Below are positions 55,401-64,000 of a stretch of DNA of 64,000 nucleotides, one piece after another. This DNA comes from Limnomonas spitsbergensis (Eukaryota > Chlorophyta > Chlorophyceae > Chlamydomonadales). The notes beneath the pieces are model-generated. The model saw only the letters and a program-made list of their open reading frames with translations. It had not been told where the DNA came from and made no database searches. Every line of letters begins with the position of its first letter. The first letter of the stretch is position 1. A program made the position numbers and the translations under genes. The stretch spans positions 1,426,001-1,490,000 of the forward strand of contig JAYJMM010000111.1 in the NCBI GenBank assembly GCA_037349105.1, in the 5' to 3' direction.

Positions 55401-58400
55401 TGCTACACTCCAGCCTCTGAAAGGAGGCTCCGTTTGTGGCCAGCCACGCTACTTTGGCCACCACTCAAAGGCAGGTCCTGGTTTTGTCTCATTCGGGAAC
55501 ACTCAGCCGGAGGCTGCTGCTATAAGGGTTGAGGGTTAAGGGTTGAAGGAACGCTCCCTGGAGGCTGTTGCTTAGAGGGTTCAGGGTTTAGGGTCAAGGG
55601 TTTTAAGAACGCTCGCCGGGGGCTATTGCTGAGAGGGTCTATGGTCTAGGGTTAAAGGAACGCTCACCGGAGGCTGTCGCTCAGAGGGTTCAGGGTTTAT
55701 GGCCTAGGGTTTAAGGAATGCTCACCGGAGGCTGTTGCTAAGAGGGTTTAGGGTTAAAGAAACACTCACTGGAGGCTGTCGCTCAGAGGAACGAGAGAGC
55801 CGCCGGATGCGGTCGAGCAGCCGTGTAGCTCCGAAGCCAGCGGCCACCGACAATTCGCGGGACGGGCGCTGCCAAAAGCGAGGCGGGAAACACAAATCCA
55901 TACATGACTCGTAATCAGAGGTGCTGCGGGAAAACCCCTAAACCCTGAACCGTGCTGCGTTCACCCGGCTGCCAACCGTAAACCTTAACCCCTAAAACCT
56001 GAGCATCGCACACGGCCGCTTAGCGAGGGAATAATTGAGACTTAAGGGTACGGTACCGTAAGACCAGGGTTAAACCCCTAGTAAAAAAATGTGTAGGTTT
56101 GAATTGCTTTCCTGCAGGTATGCATGACACTTTTCTTGCATAGCCGGTCCTGAAGACAAACAACCGCTGTGAGGCATTGAAAGTCAATGATCGGCAACGG
56201 ATATTTGAATGCAACGGATATTTGGATACAACGGATATTTGAATGCAACGGATATTTGAATACAACGGATATTTGAATACAACAGATATTTGAATGCAGC
56301 GGATATTTGAATACAGCGGATATTTGAATACAACAGATAATTGAATACAACGGATATTTGAATACAACGGATATTTGAATACAACAGATATTTGAATACA
56401 GTGGATATTTGAATACAACAGATATTTGAATGCAACGGATATTTGAATACAACGGATATTTGAATACAACAGATATTTGAATGCAACGGATATGAGAATA
56501 CAACGGATATTTGAATACAACAGATATTTGAATATAGCGGATATTTGAATACAACAGATATTTTAATAGAACAGATATTTGAATGCAGCGGATATTTGAA
56601 TGCAATAACGCATCCTCCACCCCTGAACAAAGTGAGTTACAAGCCAAGGGATGACAAAATATGTTTACCCTGAGAAACATGCACCGTGGTTTCTAAGTGG
56701 TTTCTCACTAAATTAGCGCTTGTCAGAGGGGAGGGTTAGATGGCTTCAGAAATGAAGTACTACTGAGGCTGCACTAACGACGATGGGCAGAGACGGTCGG
56801 AATGAGCTGGGAACGGTCAGAATCGGGCGATGCGACAACGAGCATCCCCCCCTGCTGCACATGGACAAACACATGTTTTTGTTGTGCGGGAAGGCACTCG
56901 GCAATAGTGCGGTACCGAAAATTTGATTTGCCTTCCATGACAAAAAGATGTCTTTCTATGCTGCCCTCAGGTTTGAAAACAACTGTATTTTACTGCTGCC
57001 CCCTGACCAAAAGTTGGACAAAACTATTGATTTTTGACTGAACCTAGTGATGGCAACGTAGGATTAGTACTTGTTACGCTTCCCTCACCCCTACCGGTAA
57101 ACAAAAAACAAGGTAATTTTGGAGGGAAGGCTGGTCGAATTCAGTGCACTTCAGAGTTAATGGTACTAAAATCTTAGGCCTTCAACCTCCCCCTTACTTT
57201 TGAAAGCCTGAAGGGGATAAAAAACGCCCTCACCGGCTTGTTCCCATTCTGGTCCAGATTTGATCCATAGTCACACCGCACTCACCGGCTTGCTCCCCCC
57301 TAGCTTGGAGGCCTTGCGCCGCCTGGGCGCCACGCCGCGCAGCTTGGCCAACGTGATACTGTCCACGCGGTCCAGCTCGAGCGCCACCACCTCAGCGCTG
57401 CCCGAATCCGGAGCCGACGCACAGTCCGCATGGGGCTCTGCATGGGGCTCCGCATGAGGCTCTGCATGGGGCTCTGCATGGGCTCCGGGCTCTACCGCTG
57501 GGACATGGATGGTGCCAAAGCAGCTTCCGGGGACAGGCTCGGCTATCGGCCCCAACAGGGTACCTGGGGCAGGTGGCTGAGGCGCCAGCGCCAGCCCTGC
57601 ACAGGATACAAAATTCAAATTCAAATCAAAATTCAAAATGCACTGTCAATTATAAGAAGGGCTAGGGCCTAGGGATGGGTGCATGGGCCACTGTCCAGTT
57701 TAGGAGGGCTGAAGCTACAAACCAGCCACCTCAAGAATTCACAGCCTCCGGAGGCTTCAGCTACAAATCAGCTAGATCGTGAATTCACAGCCTACGGGGC
57801 CTTCAGCTACAAATCAGCTACATCCCTAATTCACAGCCTACGGCCGCGGGAGCCTGGTGCAACAGACCAGTGTTTCTTTCGTCGTGACTGAGCTACATGC
57901 CCGCTACATTTCAGCTACTCTCCAGCCTCCAGCCTGGGACCCCAGTTTTGGCCAGCCATGCTGCGCTGGCCACCAGTTGTAGGCCGGGCGAGGGTTAGTC
58001 CAAATCGGGCCTTCAGCAGCCGCTGGGCGGCCTGCCTTAGGATGACTCGCAGCCGGAAACAAATAAATACTGCACCAGACCCTGCTCTGCTTGGGCCACC
58101 GCCAGGACCCAACGATACAGCGGTCAGCGGTGGCTGATCCGCGGCCTGAAAAAGGTGGTCTGGAGCGCATCAAGATCAAACACAGGCATGGGTGCATGAA
58201 TAGCTGCCGCTGCTGCTGCAGCGGCGGCTGCGGGGGCGGCAACAGCTGCGGCGGTGGCGGCAGCGGCAGCGTTCATTGTGTGGCTGTACTGTGGTGTCGG
58301 TGGATGAGATGCCAGGCCTATCCCCTGGGGGGTCTAAGGATCAGCCAGACGGCCTGGCTGCTGGCTGCTGCACGCTGCAAGCCAGCAGTGTTTGATCAAG

Positions 58401-59162
58401 TGCGTGCCAGACCAATCTAGAGGAGCAGCCAGACGGCCTCAACTTGGGTCAATTTAGACCAAGACTTGATCGGCCTATGGCTGGTTGCCCAGGCAGCAGG
58501 GCTTGCTGAACCAAGCTGTGCTGGCTGTAGGCCAAGGTCTTGCTGGAGAGTGGGTCAAGCCCCCTAAGAGAGGCATCGCAAGTCAGCCGACAGGGAGTGA
58601 TCTAGTCGCGCCTTGTTCGCTGGCTTGCCATGGTTTTCAGGTTTTAGGTTTTAGGTTGGATGGAGAGTGATGACCAGCAGATTTGTACGTAGCACAGAAA
58701 GGTCTAAAAGGGCAAAGAAAGCGCAATGAAGCCGGGCACAGAAGGGGCAGACAGGGCACAGCGGGAGGGCTGTGATACAGGCCAATCAGCGCATGCAGCT
58801 TGGACGGGTGTTCTATCATCCCTCCCTGCAGCATGGGAGGGTAATTTTATCGTCCAGCCATGCAGTTCGGTCTGGTGTTTTGTCATGAAGCCATGCAGCG
58901 TGGTCGGATGCTCATAGGAGTCATAGATGGAGGGCTGGTCCTCGTGCTCCTGGTGCGGAGGCTTACCGCTGGGGAGATGATATCCCTGCTGCTGGTGCTG
59001 GTGCTCGATTCGTATCTTGTGAATTGGGATACTGTCTGCCTTGAGCTTGCAATGGGCAGAGGCCAGGTGCTTGGTGTGGATGTCGATGCTGTCGACGCGC
59101 TCGCCTGGACAGGCGAGGTCGCCCTTCTCCTTTCGACGCAGCAGTAATTTAGCAAAACCCAT
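52197..59162 (-). CDS. Unknown protein, four exons, minus strand
   Basis: Exons 59162-58967, 57596-57286, 54686-54538 and 52437-52197 splice with matching phases (1, 0, 2) into 298 residues plus stop. No family is recognised. The N-terminal part is basic (GFAKLLLRRKEKGDL, GERVDSIDIHTKHL). The middle is Pro/Ala-rich with HAEP repeats, followed by ELDRVDSITLAKLRG and a basic PRRRKASK cluster. The C-terminal half looks globular (FLYNVINVLDSSQYMLFEGS, FGPFQCMMLQNAARLICAEF). The start is uncertain: an in-frame stop lies three codons upstream of the ATG, and no acceptor is evident. It is convergent with the glycosyltransferase gene and lies downstream of the ADP-ribosylglycohydrolase gene on the same strand. 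Splice echoes are weak or absent here. Confidence 0.6.
52660..52935 (+). repeat. 29-bp tandem repeat
   Basis: About nine copies of TAGCTGGCAGGCCCCACATA plus AAATGCGCC, with AAATACGCC variants late in the array. It is in the intron before exon 4 of the minus-strand gene. Confidence 0.92.
53120..53280 (+). repeat. Dispersed repeat family A
   Basis: It shows the start CAGCTACATGTCAGCTACTG, TGGCCAGCCTTGCTGCC, CACCAGTTGTAGGCCGGTCC and AATTGGGCCTTTGG. A diverged GTACAGCTGCTCTGCTC repeat follows to about 53630. Confidence 0.75.
53655..53815 (+). repeat. Dispersed repeat family A
   Basis: Close to the copy at 53120: CAGCTACATGTCAGCTACAC, CACCAGTTGCAGGCCGGTCC and TTGGTCCTAATTGGGCCTTT. Confidence 0.75.
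53930..54480 (+). repeat. About 120-bp imperfect tandem repeat
   Basis: Four to five units share GCTGACATGCATCTCGGGGT, GGCTGCGAGGATTTGAGGAT and GGGGCTAGC. No function is visible. Confidence 0.75.
54538..54686 (-). CDS. Unknown minus-strand gene, exon 3
   Basis: Acceptor CCCGGTGCAG, donor CCCTACAG|GTCAGT, ends in phase 2. Encodes ASWAGQLFDKLALGFATSGD. Confidence 0.7.
54705..54870 (+). repeat. About 40-bp tandem repeat
   Basis: Four units of CCTTTCAGCCACGCATCAGT with TACAATTTTAGAG, just upstream (minus sense) of exon 3 of the minus-strand gene. CACATCACACATCAGGT units follow to 55000. Confidence 0.85.
55377..55520 (+). repeat. Dispersed repeat family A, diverged
   Basis: It holds CAGCTACACTTTTTCTGTGT, TGTGGCCAGCCACGCTACTT and CAAAGGCAGGTCCTGGTTTT. 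Confidence 0.6.
55515..55800 (+). repeat. About 60-bp tandem repeat
   Basis: Five units built on GAACGCTCACCGGAGGCTGT and AGAGGGTTCAGGGTTTA. Confidence 0.85.
56195..56610 (+). repeat. 17-bp tandem repeat
   Basis: About 24 copies of ATATTTGAATACAACGG with A/G and C/A variants. All minus frames are open, so it yields spurious reading frames. Confidence 0.93.
57286..57596 (-). CDS. Unknown minus-strand gene, exon 2
   Basis: Acceptor ATCCTGTGCAG, donor AAGCCG|GTGAGT. Encodes LALAPQPPAPGT, five HAEP-type repeats and VVALELDRVDSITLAKLRGV. Confidence 0.65.
57700..58045 (+). repeat. TTCAGCTACA words and dispersed family A copy
   Basis: CTTCAGCTACAAATCAGCTA repeats at 57749-57830; a family A copy follows (57888-58040) with CACCAGTTGTAGGCCGGGCG and AGCAGCCGCTGGGCGGCC. 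Confidence 0.75.
58967..59162 (-). CDS. Unknown minus-strand gene, exon 1
   Basis: ATG at 59162, donor CCCCAGCG|GTAAGC, ends in phase 1. Encodes KLLLRRKEKGDLACPGERVD. Confidence 0.6.
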
Positions 59163-60838
59163 CAGAATTCAGACTGCGCCAGAAGAAATGTAGTAGGGCA
59201 GAGGACAAGGGTCAGGCCTCGACTGAAAACGAATGTGCTCAAGGTATGGTGTGCGACTGCGCGCAATCTGCTTAAAGTACCTGAAATCAATATGTATATG
59301 TATTTGTTACCCGACGATATTTTTCATGAGGGCCGGGATCATGCCCAGCTGGATTACCGACGAAGCCTTTCGACGTAACCTTTCGTCAGAAGTGCTGTGC
59401 AGGGACACAGACGACCGATGCGCAAAATCAGCTGTGTGAAGTAGAGCTACCTTGATTTACCAGTGCTTGCTATTGGATTCTGCTAGGTGCTTGAAAACGT
59501 TGCGTGACCGGTGCCGGTATGGAGGGAATATGGAGGGTGGACCAGTACGAAGCGGGGTGCGAAGTCGAGGGTCGCGTTGTAGATGGAGCTGCATACCGGC
59601 GTCCCTCCAAAGGTGGTTCGACACGTAATAACATCTGGGCTGCATGCATGCTCCATCAATAACCAACATGGACCTGAACATGGGTTAAAATGTATTCCAC
59701 AAGATACGATCAGGCGTTTCTTTCTTTCTTTCTAAAACCAACATGGCCCTCAACATGGCCCATGCACACCAATTATCATTGAGTGCAAATCTGACCATAG
59801 TATGGAGGCTGTCATGCAGCCACCACCACTGGGCCTATAAGGTCCAAACCTTGATAGGCCACCAGTCTAAGCAAAAGGGCTTACGGGTTTGCTGCACATA
59901 TTCCCGCCAAACGATCACCACCAGCCCCATGTCTAGATCTCCTTGTTACATGTTCCTGTCTCCTATCATAGGATAGGAGGATGGCATGGGTGAACCGTGG
60001 TCCAGGCTTTGCATGGTGCTGAAAGTGAGCCTAGTCATTACCTACCCCTACCAGCCCCATGCAGCCGAGCGAGCGTTCAACAGGGCCCAGCTTGGCTCAG
60101 TTTGCACGATCTTTTTGTTGTTGTTCCTGTTGTTTGGAGGGTGATGTTTCCTTTCTTTCCTAGCTGACTTAAAGTTTGCTGACCTCGCCGAGCTTTATTT
60201 AACCAGAGGTATAACCTCATTAACAAGCTTATCTCAGTCAGTCACTCATTCCCTACCAGCCCCACGCGGCCGAGCATTCAGCAAGGCCCAGAGGGTCAGC
60301 ACCGTTCTAACAAGCAGGCACAGTCAGGCCAGGTTTTAAAACGGCGCGTATGTCTCTTTGGCCCCTAGCTGATCCTGCTTTAGGGTAACAGATTGACAGT
60401 GCACTTCTTGCTCTAGTGAAGCAATGTGAAACATCACTGGCTTTATTTCCCCCTTTTCCTTTTTCTGCCCCTATTTGTTAGACGCCCGAGAGGCTGAGCC
60501 TTTTCGAGCAGGGCCGAGAGGAGCAGCGTAAAAAATCACTGGCTTGTGGCTCTAGCTCCAAGCAGCTTGTTCCCTTCCCCCAGCTCGCCTCTAGTTGGGG
60601 GCACATTCCTTTCATTTCATTCAGGCTAACTGCTTCACTCAGCCTCCCAGCTGCCAGTTTCTTTTCCTCCCGACCACGCAGTCGGGCGCCCATGCGGCCG
60701 AACTTTTCCAGCATGGCCCATAGGTGTAATGTCATTGACTCAGCCACTCAGCCAGCCCATCAGCCAGCCAACTAAGTCACCAGCCAGCCAGCCAGGCTGC
60801 TCCAGGGGCTCAAAGCCAAGGAGGCCAAGCGGCCTTCC
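59163..60838. other. Stretch between the two minus-strand genes
   Basis: No exon is supported. Family B copies lie near 60080-60300 and 60440-60745, and a TTTC microsatellite at 59717-59733. A promoter for the downstream minus-strand gene would lie here, but none is recognisable. Confidence 0.5.
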
Positions 60839-60881
60839 TCATGCCAGGATCTTGTCAACCAAGGCTTCATACTCCGAATAC
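60839..60881 (-). CDS. ADP-ribosylglycohydrolase, last exon
   Basis: Acceptor TTGCGTGCAG; the single base completes Gly and gives YSEYEALVDKILA then TGA. A short terminal exon, supported by phase and family-like ending. Confidence 0.75.
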
Positions 60882-63754
60882 CTGCACGCAAAACCAGTAC
60901 ATGGCTCAAGCAAGTCAGCAACCAAGTCCACTTGGGCTTTGGATGAATATACATATCAATATCCACACCTGACGCCCTCGCCGCTGAGGCAGGTCTCCCT
61001 AGAATGACCCCACACTCGAGCTCCCACCATCCCACACAGATAGCATCATTCCACACATACAGCACCAATCCACACCACACTACAGCCCTGACCCCAGATT
61101 TGTTGCATGGACACAGGTCAAACATATGCTCAATAAGCCTACACGGATGGTGGCTATCCATGGATAGCATGCCCTCCCCCCCCCCTCCCCCACCGAACCC
61201 TCCCCCCCCCTCCCCCACCGAACCCTCCCCCCCCCTCCCCCACCGAACCCTCCCCCCCCCTCCCCCACCGAACCCTCCCCCCCTCCCCCACCGAACCCTC
61301 CCCCCCTCCCCCACCGAACCCTCCCCCCCTCTCCCCCCTCCCCCACTGAACCCTCACCCCCTTCCCCACTACACCCTCCCCCCTCCCCAACTAAACCCTC
61401 CCCCTCCCCTACTACACCCTCTCACCCTCCCTCACTTCACCCTCCCCCTCCCCCACTACACCCTCTCCCCATCTTCCCTTCCAATTAAGTTAAATTCATC
61501 CACCCCCCCCCTCCTCTCACCCCACTCCAAAACAAGGGTAAAGGGTTGAGGGCCCCTAATTTCACTTTCTAGCTCTAGCTCTATCAGATAAGGAAAGAAA
61601 AAAGCAGTGCATCCTCACAAACCCACTCCCCCCCTCTCACCCCGCAGTCTGCCTATGCCAGTCCTCTTAAATCGCCTCTATACAGTGCATCCACACAAAC
61701 CCACTCCCCCCCTCTCACCCCGCATTCTGCCTACGCCAGTCCTCTTGAATCGCCTCTATACAGTGCATCCACACAAACCCACTCCCCCCCTCTCACCCCG
61801 CAGTCTGCCTACGCCAGTCCTCTTGAATCGCCTCTATACAGTGCATCCACACAAACCCACTCCCCCCCTCTCACCCCGCAGTCTGCCTACGCCAGTCCTC
61901 TTGAATCGCCTCTATACAGTGCATCCACACAAACCCACTCCCCCCCTCTCACCCCGCAGTCTGCCTACGCCAGTCCTCTTGAATCGCCTCTATACAGTGC
62001 ATCCACACAAACCCACTCCCCCCCTCTCACCCCGCAGTCTGCCTACGCCAGTCCTCTTGAATCGCCTCTATACAGTGCATCCACACAAACCCACTCCCCC
62101 CCTCTCACCCCGCAGTCTGCCTACGCCAGTCCTCTTGAATCGCCTCTATACAGTGCATCCACACAAACCCACTCCCCCCCTCTCACCCCGCAGTCTGCCT
62201 ACGCCAGTCCTCTTGAATCGCCTCTATACAGTGCATCCACACAAACCCACTCCCCCCCTCTCACCCCGCAGTCTGCCTACGCCAGTCCTCTTGAATCGCC
62301 TCTATACAGTGCATCCTCACAAACCCACTCCCCCCCTCTCACCCCGCAGTCTGCCTACGCCAGTCCTCAGGGATCGCCTCCATCCCATTCTGCGCCGCCA
62401 GCAGCGCTCCAATAAGGCACGACCGGCTGCAGTTATCCCCGCCCGCCAGCAGGTTGGCCCGCACGCCCGCCACGTAGCTGTCATACGATGCCACTGCAAG
62501 GACCACGTTCACAAACGCAGCTGGGTTGCCGCAGGCCGGGCCGTTACACCAGACAGACCCTGGCATGTGGCAGTGGGTGGCAGGGGTCATGCAGGGTGCC
62601 TCAGCTTAAGCTCAGCCACACTGTGGCAGCGGCGGTGGCAGTGGGCAGCAGGGAGTCAGCAGGGTTATGCAGGGAGCCTTTTTCTTTTCTCATCTTCAGT
62701 TCATCTACAGTTCAGCCACAGTTCAGCCACAGTTCAGCCATGGGATGCCGCATGCCGTGCCACTACACCAGACAGACCCTGGCATGTGGCAGTGGGCTTT
62801 GCCTTTCTCAGCTACAGTTCAGCTACAATGTGGCAGTGGCAGTGGGCAGGTGGGGCATGCAGGGAGCATGTTTTCTTTCTCATCCAAAGTTCATCTTCAG
62901 TTCAGCCACAGTTCAGCCACAGTTCAGCCGCAGTTCAGCCACAGTTCAGACACAGTTCAGCTGCAATTCAGCCACAGTTCAGCTGCAATTCAGCCACAGT
63001 TCAGCCACAAGTGTAGGGTCACCACTCCTTTTACGCAACAGTCCTGTCCACGATCACCTACATTGGATCTTTGTATAATCCAATCTAAACTTGTACTCAC
63101 AAGTGAAATGTGACAACTCCTCCTTATACGCAGTAGTCTTGTCCACGATCACCTACATTGGATCTTTGTATGATCCAATCTAAGCTTGTACTCACAAGTG
63201 AAATGTGACAAATCCTCCTTATACGCAGTAGTCTTGTCCACGATCACCTACATTGGATCTTTGTATGATCCAATCTAAGCTTGTACTCACAAGTGAAAGG
63301 TGACAACTCCTCCTTATACGCAGTAGTCTTGTCCACGATCACCTACATTGGATCTTTGTATGATCCAATCTAAGCTTGTACTCACAAGTGAAAGGTGACA
63401 ACTCCTCCTTATACGCAGTAGTCTTGTCCACGATCACCTACATTGGATCTTTGTATGATCCAATCTAAGCTTGTACTCACAAGTGAAAGGTGACAACTCC
63501 TCCTTATACGCAGTAGTTTTGTCCACGATCACCTACATTGGATCTTTGTATGATCCAATCTAAGCTTGTACTCACAAGTGAAAGGTGACAACTCCTCCTT
63601 ATACGCAGTAGTCTTGTCCACGATCACTTACATTGGATCTTTGTATGATCCAATCTAAGCTTGTACTCACAAGTGAAAGGTGACAACTCCTCCTTATACG
63701 CAGTAGTCTTGTCCACCATCTCCTTCATGTAAGCGGGGACCTCATACTGCAGCT
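60839..63754 (-). CDS. ADP-ribosylglycohydrolase family protein, 3' part
   Basis: Three exons (63754-63671, 62520-62343, 60881-60839) join in phase and end at TGA 60841-60839. The middle exon reads AFVNVVLAVASYDSYVAGVR, then LLAGGDNCSRSCLIGALL and GMEAIPEDWRRQT. This is the C-terminal signature of the DraG/ARH/J1-crystallin superfamily, whose enzymes remove ADP-ribose from proteins or nucleic acids. The family's GGDTDT metal site reads GGDNCS here; the second Asp is lost, as in J1-crystallin-like members, so catalysis is uncertain. The gene enters from beyond the right edge, and only its last 101 or so codons are seen. Two introns contain long echo arrays of their donors. Confidence 0.78.
61160..61460 (+). 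repeat. C-rich 23-bp-type repeat in the last intron
   Basis: CCCCTCCCCCACCGAACCCT repeats with variable C runs. It is likely intronic only. Confidence 0.88.
61607..62343 (-). repeat. 78-bp donor-junction echo array
   Basis: About 9.5 units, nearly identical. On the minus strand each reads GAGGACTGGCGTAGGCAGAC, TGCGGG|GTGAGAGG and GTGGGTTTGTGTGGATGCAC. These are the last exon bases, donor and intron start of the neighbouring exon, repeated through the intron. Confidence 0.95.
62343..62520 (-). CDS. ADP-ribosylglycohydrolase, exon with GGD motif
   Basis: Acceptor GGCAACCCAG, donor ACTGCGGG|GTGAGA, phase 1 in and 2 out. Encodes AGGDNCSRSCLIGALLAAQN. Confidence 0.85.
62670..63010 (+). repeat. 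12-bp CAGTTCAGCCAC words
   Basis: Two clusters of CAGTTCAGCCACAGTTCAGC, of the TTCAGCTACA type, lie within the intron. Confidence 0.85.
63005..63670 (-). repeat. 95-bp donor-junction echo array
   Basis: Seven or so near-identical units. On the minus strand each has GTGGACAAGACTACTGCGTA, AGGAGGAGTTGTCACCTTTC and ACTT|GTGAGTACAAGCTTAG: roughly half exon end, half intron start. Landmarks GGATCT at 63065, 63160 and 63255 are exactly 95 bp apart. Confidence 0.95.
63671..63754 (-). CDS. ADP-ribosylglycohydrolase, first exon visible
   Basis: Acceptor CCACTCACAG, donor TTTCACTT|GTGAGT, starts and ends in phase 1. Encodes VPAYMKEMVDKTTAYKEEL. Upstream exons are outside the window. Confidence 0.75.
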
Positions 63755-63774
63755 CTGTGAGTGGAGGTGGGTAA

Positions 63775-63900
63775 AGGGGGGGGGGGGGGGGCAGGAGGGA
63801 GGGAGGTAAAGGGGGAGGGGGGAGCAGGAGGGAGGGGGGACCTCGTACTGCAGCTCTGTGAGTGGAAGTGGGTAAAGGGGGGGGGGGGGGGGCGGGAGAG
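63775..63900 (-). repeat. Acceptor-side echo of the ADP-ribosylglycohydrolase exon
   Basis: On the minus strand CCACTTCCACTCACAG|AGCTGCAGTACGAGG repeats the true acceptor region about 95 bp away, separated by G/C runs. Confidence 0.85.
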
Positions 63901-64000
63901 GGATGTGGCCAGAGTCAGGATCTGACACTGTTAAAGGGACTCGGGAGTAAAGTAAGACGGTGTGTTACATTCCGCAGACGGTGAAAAGTTGACAGAAGAA

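Noticed and set aside
56020..56680. Three overlapping minus-strand frames of 148-200 residues
   Set aside because: They are translations of the 17-bp AT-rich tandem repeat.
58050..58275. Ala-rich minus-strand stretch ending PMPVFDLDALQTTFF as an extra exon
   Set aside because: The reading is attractive but no phase-compatible donor is present, and exons 1 and 2 of the minus-strand gene join in phase without it.
61607..63016. 469-residue plus-strand frame
   Set aside because: It arises from the 78-bp echo array (26 codons per unit) antisense to the ADP-ribosylglycohydrolase gene.
63005..63670. CRISPR-like array of regular repeats
   Set aside because: Units are contiguous 95-bp copies with no unique spacers, and the setting is a eukaryotic intron.

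Overview
The window looks like nuclear DNA of a repeat-rich green alga. A prasinophyte such as Cymbomonas is my guess from the style of the genes and repeats; it is not proven. Support comes from small exons with GT/AG borders, a plant/algal-type glycosyltransferase, a large Ty3/Gypsy retroelement and very heavy tandem repeats. I see no bacterial operon, rRNA, tRNA or CRISPR.

Layout. (1) Positions 1 to about 11.5 kb hold most of a Ty3/Gypsy LTR retrotransposon with one intact 3199-residue gag-pol frame (10-9609). The order is gag, PHD finger, two CCHC knuckles, membrane-like segment, reverse transcriptase, RNase H, a DNMT3-like cytosine-5 DNA methyltransferase, integrase, and a second PHD finger at the C-terminus. 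A polypurine tract and an 887-bp-spaced identical 242-bp direct repeat follow; the 5' LTR lies outside the window. (2) 11.8-21.6 kb is gene-poor, with two candidate inverted-repeat elements and one doubtful 491-residue frame (14525-16000). (3) 21659-50997 (+) is one gene of about 18 exons that I assembled by hand. Splice phases agree throughout and give 739 residues: a secreted/Golgi nucleotide-diphospho-sugar transferase (Nucleotid_trans, GT77-like) with a DxD motif. Over 90% of its span is intron, filled with tandem arrays. (4) 52197-59162 (-) is a four-exon gene of unknown function, convergent with the glycosyltransferase. (5) 60839-63754 (-) is the 3' part of an ADP-ribosylglycohydrolase-family gene whose 5' part lies beyond the window.

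Two signals stand out. The first is the retroelement that carries its own de novo type DNA methyltransferase and two chromatin-reader PHD fingers. The second is a recurrent architecture I call splice-junction echoes. At most exons of the glycosyltransferase gene, and at both complete exons of the ADP-ribosylglycohydrolase gene, the exon edge plus adjoining intron bases is copied, often in tandem, into the neighbouring intron. Many intronic minisatellites here are thus arrays of decoy 5' or 3' splice sites. The clearest cases are 61607-62343 (78-bp units), 63005-63670 (95-bp units), 34837-35040 (16-bp units), 23098-24262 (about 100-bp units) and 37623-38470. A 4.5-kb, 46-bp satellite with a 1428-bp higher-order period (45085-49640) fits the same pattern more loosely.

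All exon models are manual, based on reading frame, phase agreement and splice dinucleotides. No transcript or database evidence was available.
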